Assembly (NCBI RefSeq): GCF_003992125.1 | Contig: NZ_RQUY01000001.1 | Span: forward strand, 1-64,000 | DNA from: Veillonella caviae | GTDB lineage: Bacteria > Bacillota > Negativicutes > Veillonellales > Veillonellaceae | Length of the DNA stretch: 64,000 nucleotides | Reading direction: 5' to 3' | Shown here: piece by piece, positions 34,151-40,424 of the stretch | Layout: each line of letters starts with the position of its first letter | Numbering within the stretch: the first letter of the stretch is position 1 | Position numbers and translations under genes: made by a program | The notes under the pieces: generated by a model | Seen by the model: the letters and a program-made list of their open reading frames with translations, nothing else | Database searches by the model: none | What the model was told of the DNA's origin: nothing

Positions 34151-34558
34151 ATGAATCAATACGTATTCGTTTTAAATGAAAACGGCGAACGCATTACAGC
34201 GTTCTGCGATAATTTAATGATGAAAGAGGAATTGTTGCAGCATGTTAATAAGGAGTATCCAAACGATACAAAGTGGTACGTTGAGGACGGCGATGCAATC
34301 CTCGATAAATTTATAGAAGGCAAGCGATACCTCAATGGCGAGTGGTTAGATCCCATCGTAGTTGAAGTGTCTGCAGAAGAAATACAGGCCAAAGAAGCTG
34401 CACAAGTGGCAAGTGAATATGAAGCAAAATTTAAAGCTATTGATGACGAAATTATCAGGGCAGAAGTTATCGATAAAGATACTGAGTACGCTAATGAGTT
34501 ACGCCAACAACGTGAAGCGTTACAAGTTGAATTTATGGAAAAACGAGGTGAATTATAA
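34151..34558 (+). CDS. tail fibre-associated protein (assembly protein-like)
   Basis: A 135-residue protein following the fibre gene. The N-terminal half has strand-rich segments (QYVFVLNENGERITAF) and WLDPIVVEV; the C-terminal half is a long charged helix. Size and position suit a fibre assembly chaperone or short accessory fibre protein. The stop overlaps the next start (TAATG). Confidence 0.55.
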   Translation: MNQYVFVLNENGERITAFCDNLMMKEELLQHVNKEYPNDTKWYVEDGDAILDKFIEGKRYLNGEWLDPIVVEVSAEEIQAKEAAQVASEYEAKFKAIDDEIIRAEVIDKDTEYANELRQQREALQVEFMEKRGEL

Positions 34559-34716
34559 TGACAAAACGATGCTTTTTATGTGGGCGTCCTATGGAACGTG
34601 TGGAAGGTCGGTTGTATGATACATGCACTAATCCAAAATGCATTAGACATCAACCTTTACGAGATGTAAGTAGTGATGACAATAAAAAATCGCCTACCGA
34701 AGACGGTAAGGCGTGA
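34558..34716 (+). CDS. small zinc-finger-like protein (52 aa)
   Basis: The ATG overlaps the previous stop, after a GAGGTG site. Two Cys pairs (CFLCGRP and CTNPKC) imply a small zinc ribbon, with a polar C-terminal tail. The final codons lie in a hairpin (CGCCTACCG with CGGTAAGGCG, about 34691-34713). Confidence 0.6.
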   Translation: MTKRCFLCGRPMERVEGRLYDTCTNPKCIRHQPLRDVSSDDNKKSPTEDGKA

Positions 34717-34728
34717 GTGGCTAGCATG

Positions 34729-34750
34729 CACCCAATAAGGGTGTTTTTTT
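34729..34750 (+). terminator. intrinsic terminator between tail and lysis genes
   Basis: CACCC pairs with GGGTG (loop AATAA), followed by seven T residues. The stem-loop is very like the one at 21075-21100. Confidence 0.7.
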
Positions 34751-34771
34751 ATTGTCAAAATGAGGTTGTAA

Positions 34772-35320
34772 ATGGAGTTAATTAATGAAGTCATAACAAA
34801 AATACTACTCGGTGTATCTCATGCACATCTAGTTGATATGGGGGTTGTAGTCATATTGACTACAACCCTTGTATTTATCGATGCTACCCAACGTGTGGCC
34901 ATTGAGGTATTGCGGTATAACCTCGATAATGGACGTCAAAATACGGTCGTAAATTGCATAACTACATTGTTATGGTACGGTTGGGGTCGCGGTACCTATA
35001 CAAATGAACATGGTGAAAGCAAGAGGTATTTAATGAGCGAACGCCTTCGAGGTGATTTACTCATTAAATTGTGTATACAATATCCTGCGTGGATGTTGTT
35101 ATCGATTATATTTGTATCGTTGCCGGATATACCTATTCCGACAACGGAACTATTTGCCGACCAAGTATTTGCCTTTGTGTTCATGGCAATTCCGTTTTTG
35201 TCAGAATGTTGGTCAATTTTAGAGAATCTACGAGAAATTGTAGAAGATGATCTCATCGATTTTAGCAAATTGTACGCGATGGCTGTTGAATTAATTAGAG
35301 TATGGAGGGGCAATGGATAA
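34772..35320 (+). CDS. membrane protein, putative holin
   Basis: A 182-residue protein with hydrophobic segments near residues 20-37 (VDMGVVVILTTTLVFIDA), 105-120 and 130-145. The first resembles the Phage_holin_4 group. It sits between the tail terminator and another small membrane protein before the amidase. It overlaps the next gene by 8 bp. It could instead be a holin-associated membrane protein. Confidence 0.6.
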   Translation: MELINEVITKILLGVSHAHLVDMGVVVILTTTLVFIDATQRVAIEVLRYNLDNGRQNTVVNCITTLLWYGWGRGTYTNEHGESKRYLMSERLRGDLLIKLCIQYPAWMLLSIIFVSLPDIPIPTTELFADQVFAFVFMAIPFLSECWSILENLREIVEDDLIDFSKLYAMAVELIRVWRGNG

Positions 35321-35639
35321 GACTAAAATCATTAGTGCCATAAAAGGTGCGTTTCAATCTGTGCGTATTGCCCGCATCAAGCCGACAGGGGTCCTTGCAA
35401 CGAGGGCGCTTACTATGGTTATATTTATACCAATACTACTGGTCATCGTTAAATATGCGATGGCCTTTTATATTGGTGTGGTTAGTGATGCCGATGCAAA
35501 ATTAATCAATACAGGTATAAATATCATTGACCATATATTTATACCAAGCGTATTGACCGCTTTGATTGGGTTCCTCGCGCTATGGATTGATAAAGACCAC
35601 AATGGAATCCCTGATAAATTAGAAGATGATAAGAAATAA
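35313..35639 (+). CDS. small holin-like membrane protein
   Basis: A 108-residue protein with two membrane spans (about 32-52 and 78-93) and a charged C-terminus (WIDKDHNGIPDKLEDDKK). Size, topology and position before the amidase suit a class II holin. Having two holin-like genes in a row may mean a holin/antiholin or holin/pinholin pair. Confidence 0.7.
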   Translation: MDKTKIISAIKGAFQSVRIARIKPTGVLATRALTMVIFIPILLVIVKYAMAFYIGVVSDADAKLINTGINIIDHIFIPSVLTALIGFLALWIDKDHNGIPDKLEDDKK

Positions 35640-35651
35640 GGAGAAACTAAA

Positions 35652-35975
35652 ATGGAATTAAAAGAAGGTTTATTAGGTTTTGACACAGCTATTCAATTAT
35701 TAAAAGACGGCTGCAAGGTTACGAGAGAAAAATGGATTGAACAAGGTAAATTCATTGTGTATCAGAAAGGATATCCGAAGGGCATCCCATGTAACAAAAA
35801 TACGGCAGAAGCATGGGGGCTGAACGAGGGAGATTTGTTTATTTGTAATCCATACCTCCAAGTCCGAAATGAAGATGGAAGTCATAGTATGTATTCCCCA
35901 AGTTCTGATGACGTATTGGCAGAAGATTGGTGTTTATATTTAACTGATGATGAGTTATTCAATGGTTTAATTTAG
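35652..35975 (+). CDS. DUF2829/Tad2-like protein
   Basis: A 107-residue protein with the DUF2829 pattern: GFDTAIQLLKDGCKVTREKW at the N-terminus, GKFIVYQKG, then PYLQVRNEDGSHSMYSPSSD and LAEDWCLY. This domain is known as Thoeris anti-defence 2 (Tad2), which in studied phages sequesters the Thoeris signal nucleotide. Here it lies in the lysis block, between holin-like gene and amidase, an unusual place for an early-acting inhibitor. Tad2 function for this copy is inferred from family membership. Confidence 0.85.
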   Translation: MELKEGLLGFDTAIQLLKDGCKVTREKWIEQGKFIVYQKGYPKGIPCNKNTAEAWGLNEGDLFICNPYLQVRNEDGSHSMYSPSSDDVLAEDWCLYLTDDELFNGLI

Positions 35976-35986
35976 GAGGACAAGGC

Positions 35987-36505
35987 ATGAAAGTATTCAT
36001 TAACCCAGGACATGATATTGATTTAGACAGCGGTGCTGTAAACCCTATTCACGGCACCCGTGAATGTGATATTGCTCGTGATGCAGGTAAAATGCTAGCA
36101 CGGTATTTAAATACTGCAGGCTGTGAAGTGCGGACTGTACAATCCGATGACCTCGGATATGTATGCGAACAGTCCAACAAATGGGGCGCCGATGTATTTG
36201 TATCTTTGCATTGCAATTCTTTTAATACACAAGCTAAAGGCACAGAAACGTTATTCAAATCATTCAATGGTCAGAGATTGGCCAACGATATCCAAAGTCA
36301 AATTATTCGCTCTATTCAGACCACTGATAGAGGGGTAAAAAAGCGTGATGATCTTTGGGTGTTAAATGGTACCGATGCAGTAGCTGTACTGGTTGAAATG
36401 GCTTTCATCGATAATGAATACGACCATTCGCTATTGATGAATGACCTCGATACAATCGTGCGTGCGATTGCAAGAGGTGTAACGGATTATCAAGAGGGAT
36501 ACTAA
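35987..36505 (+). CDS. N-acetylmuramoyl-L-alanine amidase (endolysin)
   Basis: A 172-residue single-domain amidase_3: zinc ligands in FINPGHDIDLDSGAV (His8), ECDIARDAGK (Glu25) and FVSLHCNSF (His), with the catalytic Glu in VLVEMAFIDN. It has no signal peptide and no wall-binding domain, so it needs a holin to reach the murein. The stop overlaps two following start codons in different frames. Confidence 0.92.
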   Translation: MKVFINPGHDIDLDSGAVNPIHGTRECDIARDAGKMLARYLNTAGCEVRTVQSDDLGYVCEQSNKWGADVFVSLHCNSFNTQAKGTETLFKSFNGQRLANDIQSQIIRSIQTTDRGVKKRDDLWVLNGTDAVAVLVEMAFIDNEYDHSLLMNDLDTIVRAIARGVTDYQEGY

Positions 36506-36936
36506 TGTATGAAAGAATTAAAATTATTATGGCCAAGTATCGTAGTTATTGCTATGTGCTCATTGGCGTTGTTGTTCTCACCTGTGCATGGTGCGTCGCC
36601 AACTGGAGAAGTAACGTTGACACAACAGGAATTCGCAACGCTGAAAAGCAACTTGAACGAGCTGGAGAGTACAATCAACAATCAATTGAATACAATCAAC
36701 GAGCTAGAGATGCAATTACAAATAGTGAAGCTGTCAACGAGCAAATCGAATACGCAGTTGCTCGAAGCATTGAAGCTAATCAACGAACAGAAGAAGGAAT
36801 TGCAACAAGCCAAGAACTCGCTGCAAGAGCAAGAGAGGATGCTAACCGAGCAAAGACTATCATTAGCGAAAGCCGAAGTATACTTGAACGAGCAGAAGAA
36901 CGAACTCGCCAAAATGAAGGCCAAACAGCGGAATAG
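36505..36936 (+). CDS. spanin-like protein, frame A (inner-membrane type)
   Basis: 143 residues from an ATG overlapping the amidase stop (TAATG), six bases after AGAGGG. It has a basic N-terminus, one membrane span (YVLIGVVVLTCAWCVANW, about 17-34) and a long Gln/Glu/Arg-rich coiled coil, the layout of an Rz-like i-spanin. It shares nearly all of its DNA with frame B starting four bases later. Spanins disrupt the outer membrane, which suits a diderm host. Confidence 0.6.
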   Translation: MYERIKIIMAKYRSYCYVLIGVVVLTCAWCVANWRSNVDTTGIRNAEKQLERAGEYNQQSIEYNQRARDAITNSEAVNEQIEYAVARSIEANQRTEEGIATSQELAARAREDANRAKTIISESRSILERAEERTRQNEGQTAE

Positions 36937-36991
36937 TACATTACTGAATATCGCCTTAGGGTTAGGGCTTGTATATGTGGCTGCCAAATAA
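36509..36991 (+). CDS. spanin-like protein, frame B (secreted coiled coil with hydrophobic tail)
   Basis: 160 residues from an ATG four bases downstream of frame A's. Residues 1-29 look like a signal peptide (LLWPSIVVIAMCSLALLFSP, then VHGAS); a long coiled coil follows (about 40-140) and the C-terminus is hydrophobic (LLNIALGLGLVYVAA). No standard lipobox is seen, unlike classical Rz1. The frame is complete, longer than frame A, and encodes a sensible domain order, so both frames may be real. Confidence 0.65.
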   Translation: MKELKLLWPSIVVIAMCSLALLFSPVHGASPTGEVTLTQQEFATLKSNLNELESTINNQLNTINELEMQLQIVKLSTSKSNTQLLEALKLINEQKKELQQAKNSLQEQERMLTEQRLSLAKAEVYLNEQKNELAKMKAKQRNSTLLNIALGLGLVYVAAK

Positions 36992-37117
36992 GTTTTAAAA
37001 ATCACGATTTTGAACAATAAATTTAGTTAAAGCTGTTTCATGCACAAAATCTCAAAATTTTGCACATGATTTATTTAACGCTGTACTCGAGATATTAGCA
37101 CATTTAAAAATACTAAA

Positions 37118-37161
37118 AGCCTACAGACCTAGATAATATCTAAGTTTGTAGGCTCTTTTTT
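37118..37161 (+). terminator. terminator after the lysis genes
   Basis: AGCCTACA pairs with TGTAGGCT, with a further inner TAGAT/ATCTA pairing, followed by a C and then a T-run. It closes the late operon. The 126 bp before it (36992-37117) show no gene. Confidence 0.85.
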
Positions 37162-37218
37162 ATTTGCATTTATTTAGCAGTTACTTGTAAACTTCTTTGA
37201 TTGGATTGCAATTTTTTA

Positions 37219-37247
37219 TTGACGATATACCGAATTTGGTATATAAT
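37219..37247 (+). promoter_or_regulatory. strong promoter with palindromic operator
   Basis: TTGACG at 37219-37224 and TATAAT at 37242-37247, 17-bp spacer: near consensus. The spacer and -10 contain a 20-bp near-perfect palindrome (ATATACC...GGTATAT, 37225-37244), so a dimeric repressor could block the promoter. The HTH protein at 37581 is a candidate. Confidence 0.75.
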
Positions 37248-37253
37248 AAATAC

Positions 37254-37280
37254 ATGAGGAGAAAGGAGGTGAGAAAGTGA
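37254..37280 (+). CDS. possible leaderless 8-codon upstream ORF
   Basis: ATG lies at the expected transcription start of the promoter and encodes MRRKEVRK; its TGA overlaps the GTG of the next gene (GTGA). The downstream ribosome site lies within this frame. It may regulate translation of the toxin-like peptide. Confidence 0.35.
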   Translation: MRRKEVRK

Positions 37281-37396
37281 AAGAGTTTCTAGATGCAATA
37301 AAAGAAGTCGCCTCACTCGTAACGCTTTTAGCAAGTACTGTGCTAGTGGTGCTAAAGCTAATTAATGAGTGGAACGACTTCTTCCGCAAAAAGTAG
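37277..37396 (+). CDS. 39-aa hydrophobic peptide, possible type I toxin
   Basis: From a GTG after AAAGGAGGTGAG. One membrane span (about 11-28, VASLVTLLASTVLVVLKL) with a charged C-terminus (NEWNDFFRKK), the build of Fst/TxpA-like type I toxins and holin-like peptides. It has a strong, repressible-looking promoter and is followed directly by a GC-rich hairpin. No antitoxin RNA is proven. Confidence 0.5.
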   Translation: MKEFLDAIKEVASLVTLLASTVLVVLKLINEWNDFFRKK

Positions 37397-37400
37397 AGCC

Positions 37401-37418
37401 GAGGGGCTTAGGCCCCTC
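37401..37418 (+). terminator. GC-rich hairpin after the toxin-like gene
   Basis: GAGGGGC pairs with GCCCCTC around the loop TTAG, four bases after the stop. The following bases are CT-rich rather than a T-run, so it may stabilise mRNA rather than terminate. Confidence 0.5.
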
Positions 37419-37449
37419 CCTCTCATCTAGAATTCTATCACGAATTATT

Positions 37450-37581
37450 ATGATAAGAAAGAATTTAATACAAATAGCAGTAATAATTTTACTGCTATTT
37501 AATATGTATCTAAATGGATTTAATTGGATAATAGTAGTAGTAATATTAGCAATGCTTGCATTGCTTGAATGGAGTAAGTAA
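37450..37581 (+). CDS. small hydrophobic membrane peptide (43 aa)
   Basis: The ATG at 37450 has a poor ribosome site; the product has two hydrophobic stretches (5-18 and 24-39). Its stop overlaps the next start (TAATG). A perfect 12-bp inverted repeat lies within it (37472-37500), which could mean that this stretch works as RNA rather than as coding sequence. Confidence 0.4.
   Translation: MIRKNLIQIAVIILLLFNMYLNGFNWIIVVVILAMLALLEWSK
37472..37500. repeat. perfect 12-bp inverted repeat
   Basis: AAATAGCAGTAA and TTACTGCTATTT flank TAATT. It forms a strong hairpin on either strand. It is inside the 43-residue frame next to the toxin-like gene. Confidence 0.85.
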
Positions 37582-37778
37582 TGAAATTTGAAGATGTAAT
37601 GACATCAACAGAAGCTGCGGAGCGATGGAATATAAGCCCTGCTACAGTAAAACATGCTTGCACTGGTCAAAAGGGGTTACCACCACGGCTTACTGATGAT
37701 GAGTGTAGAAAATCTAAAGGCACTTGGCTAGTTACACGCCAAGGAATGGAGCGTTTATATGGAGCAGAAAAGGAGTAA
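37581..37778 (+). CDS. helix-turn-helix protein
   Basis: 65 residues with an HTH: SEAAERWNISPATVKHACT-like (TSTEAAERWNISPATVKHAC in the sequence), then LVTRQGMERLYG as the wing. It resembles small HTH_17/excisionase-type proteins. It may repress the promoter at 37219 or regulate the cassette. The start overlaps the previous stop. Confidence 0.65.
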   Translation: MKFEDVMTSTEAAERWNISPATVKHACTGQKGLPPRLTDDECRKSKGTWLVTRQGMERLYGAEKE

Positions 37779-37782
37779 AGAA

Positions 37783-38124
37783 ATGGAAATTAAACAAGTA
37801 GCAAAGAATGGTATAATCACACAGGCGGTTAAAACATATGATGAATTAACTCAAGAGGAATTAAATATATTGCGCATTCCTGCTACAACAGCAATTGAAG
37901 ATTATGCGAATTTTAAATGTTATTGGAATAAACAAGGTGAGGTTATTCGTGTTGTAGTAGGCGAATTCGCCGAACTTAAACGTGAGGAAATCAAAGCACA
38001 TGCGAATGAACCGACTTGGGTTGACGTTTTTAAGGTCGCACAAGGAAAACACGTTCGAGAAGGGCTTTTCACTAACAAAGAACGTGAAGCAATTAAAATT
38101 AAATACGGTGCAAAATCATGCTAG
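37783..38124 (+). CDS. hypothetical protein in the right-end cassette
   Basis: 113 residues from the ATG after AAAAGGAG. Mixed alpha/beta, with FKCYWNKQGEVIRVVVGEFA. I do not recognise a family. It overlaps the next gene by 7 bp, so the two probably act together. Confidence 0.6.
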   Translation: MEIKQVAKNGIITQAVKTYDELTQEELNILRIPATTAIEDYANFKCYWNKQGEVIRVVVGEFAELKREEIKAHANEPTWVDVFKVAQGKHVREGLFTNKEREAIKIKYGAKSC

Positions 38125-38384
38125 AAATAGGACAAACAATTGTTTTGGATACAGATTGGCTGTATGATAACAAGTACAGCCATGAAGACATCAAAACAGG
38201 AGATACTTGGATTTGGGCCATTAATCCAAATACGCTTGAGATTGTATATTTCGAAAAGGAAAATACCACCTTTTCAGATAATGATGACTATCCAACTGTA
38301 GATGATGCAATTTATAAAGTACTAATTCATAAGACATGGCCATTTGTTGAGATACGGATTGTTGAAGTACTTAATTTGCCTTAA
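38118..38384 (+). CDS. hypothetical acidic protein in the right-end cassette
   Basis: 88 residues, acidic, beta-rich (DTWIWAINPNTLEIVYFEKE). No family recognised. It is the last prophage-side gene, closed by a strong terminator. Confidence 0.6.
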   Translation: MLEIGQTIVLDTDWLYDNKYSHEDIKTGDTWIWAINPNTLEIVYFEKENTTFSDNDDYPTVDDAIYKVLIHKTWPFVEIRIVEVLNLP

Positions 38385-38391
38385 TATAAAG

Positions 38392-38424
38392 ACCCCGAGC
38401 TATAAAAAAACTCGGGGTTCATTC
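38392..38424 (+). terminator. terminator at the prophage right end
   Basis: ACCCCGAG pairs with CTCGGGGT around an 11-base A-rich loop, followed by TTCATTCC. The A-run in the loop could also support termination on the other strand. Confidence 0.75.
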
Positions 38425-38686
38425 CTTTATACGGCAAAAATTCGTCAAATAATATATATAACATTATATAATTTTATATATGTCGCTAATTATGGCCAAG
38501 AATGGCCAGTGCTGATTTATACTGCTTTTTATAATTTCTTATATATCTTTTTTTAAATTTGTTATAAAATATCAGTATAATTTGTAGGTTATATATATTT
38601 ATTATAGAATTAAGGATTCCTATGTAAGTAAACACTATACCTTTAGATAATTTTGATGATAGTTGTAGTTATACAAGGAGGACATA
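38425..38686. other. intergenic region likely containing the prophage right attachment site
   Basis: 262 bp of AT-rich DNA with no gene, between the last phage-like gene and the chromosomal aminopeptidase. The prophage/chromosome junction should lie here, but the other end is outside the window, so the core repeat cannot be read. Confidence 0.4.
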
Positions 38687-40039
38687 ATGATATTTGATAA
38701 TCCTCAGTTAATAAAATATATTAAGGCTTGCACATCACCGTATCATACGGTTGATACTAGTTTACAAATGCTATTAGATAATGGTTTTGTAGAGCTTTCA
38801 TTAGAGGAACCATGGGTACTCGGTACAGGTAATTACGTCGTCAATGTATATGGTACTACATTATTTGCCTTTCATATTGGTGATGATTATCGAGATTCTT
38901 TGCGTATTGCATCGGCACATACTGATTTTCCTGCCATCCGTGTGAAGCCCAATCCTATAACATCTGTAAAAGGATATACAAAATTAAATGTTGAGATGTA
39001 TGGTGGTCTTATCCAACATACATGGTTAGATAGACCTCTTGGAGCAGCCGGCACGGTTGTATTAAAAGGGGATAATCCCTATGATGTTGAGTCTGTTTTA
39101 GTCGATACAAAACGACCGATAGCCATTATTCCTAATCTTGCAATTCACATGAACCGTAATGTAAATGATGGGGTAGCATTAAATCGACAAAAAGAGATGT
39201 TGCCTATTTTAATGATGGAACGTAAGGACTTGGTGAATGATGTAGGAAGTAGTGAAACTACCTATAAATGCGATGACAGTATATCGGATAGTGCACAATC
39301 TGTAGTGGATCAATGGACTTTATTTTTAGCTGATGAAATCAATTGCGATCCATCTGAAATTTTATCCTATGAAATTACATTGTATCCTGTTATAGATGGT
39401 GTATTAGTAGGAACGGAATTTGATTTTTTGACAGCCCCAAGACTTGATAATTTAACATCTTGCTTTGGTGCATTAGCAGGTATTATGGAATCAAAATTAC
39501 AACATGCCGATGGCATTCGTTGTGCTATACTCTTTGATAATGAAGAGGTAGGAAGCCGTACTAAACAAGGTGGTGCAGGTATGTTACTACCTAACTTGTT
39601 AGAACGCGTGTACCGAGGTTTAGGTTTATCACATGAAGACTTAGACAGCGATGTGGCAAGAGGATTTATGATTTCTTCTGATGTGGCACATGGGTTACAT
39701 CCAAATTATCCCGAGAAAAATGATATTACTAATTTCCCAGTTCTAAATGGTGGTATTGCACTTAAATTGGCTGCTAGTCAGTCCTATGCAGGCGATGCAG
39801 TAGCTTTAGCCATAGCAAAAGGTATTTGTGAAGAGGCAGGGGTAAACTATCAAATTTATGTGAATCGCTCTGATATTCCTGGTGGGTCTACAGTAGGTTC
39901 TATATCATCAGCTATGCTACCAATACGTACTATGGATATTGGATTGCCATTGCTTGCTATGCATTCTGCAGTAGAAACCATGGGGGCACAGGATCAAGAG
40001 CAATTGAATGCATTAATGAAACAATTCTTGGGACGATAG
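38687..40039 (+). CDS. M18-family aminopeptidase
   Basis: A 450-residue zinc aminopeptidase: metal and catalytic motifs in ASAHTDFPAIRVKP, LFDNEEVGSRT and ISSDVAHGLHPNY. It removes N-terminal residues (usually acidic) from peptides in the cytoplasm. AAGGAGG precedes the start. A second M18 enzyme is encoded at 52432-53823, so this copy may have a different substrate range. It is the first clearly chromosomal gene. Confidence 0.88.
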   Translation: MIFDNPQLIKYIKACTSPYHTVDTSLQMLLDNGFVELSLEEPWVLGTGNYVVNVYGTTLFAFHIGDDYRDSLRIASAHTDFPAIRVKPNPITSVKGYTKLNVEMYGGLIQHTWLDRPLGAAGTVVLKGDNPYDVESVLVDTKRPIAIIPNLAIHMNRNVNDGVALNRQKEMLPILMMERKDLVNDVGSSETTYKCDDSISDSAQSVVDQWTLFLADEINCDPSEILSYEITLYPVIDGVLVGTEFDFLTAPRLDNLTSCFGALAGIMESKLQHADGIRCAILFDNEEVGSRTKQGGAGMLLPNLLERVYRGLGLSHEDLDSDVARGFMISSDVAHGLHPNYPEKNDITNFPVLNGGIALKLAASQSYAGDAVALAIAKGICEEAGVNYQIYVNRSDIPGGSTVGSISSAMLPIRTMDIGLPLLAMHSAVETMGAQDQEQLNALMKQFLGR

Positions 40040-40424
40040 TATCATAGTGAATAGTTTTGTATTATGCATATTTTGGTAAATACGTTAATAGAACCTTATT
40101 GATATACTAATTCTCTCATTTATTGGGTTTTGAAATAATTCGATTTATTAAAATTACTGATTAAAGGATATTGAAAAGTATGTATACAATAGACATATGA
40201 ATAATCAATATAGACAATTTTTATAAATTTGTAAGATAAATATAGTAAATTTTCCTTTAAATATCTGAAATATATTGTATAATAAAAGATAAGTTTTTGT
40301 GACTAGATAGTTATCAAAAATTTTGATATGTAATTCGGTATATCATATATTTCGATTTGTATCGAAGGTTATACATGTCAATACATGAATTCTATCCATT
40401 GATAGTACTCAGTAGGAGGCAACA
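40040..40424. other. 385-bp intergenic region before pyruvate carboxylase
   Basis: No gene seen. A TATAAT at 40278-40283 with a weak TTTAAA 16 bp upstream is a possible promoter. TTCGAT/ATCGAA (40351-40366) could form a short hairpin in the leader. AGTAGGAGG precedes the pyc start. Confidence 0.45.

Noticed and set aside
37021-37080. Partial inverted repeat around TGCACAAAAT/ATTTTGCACA as an attachment or operator site
   Set aside because: Arms do not pair well and no second copy is seen; left as unexplained AT-rich DNA.
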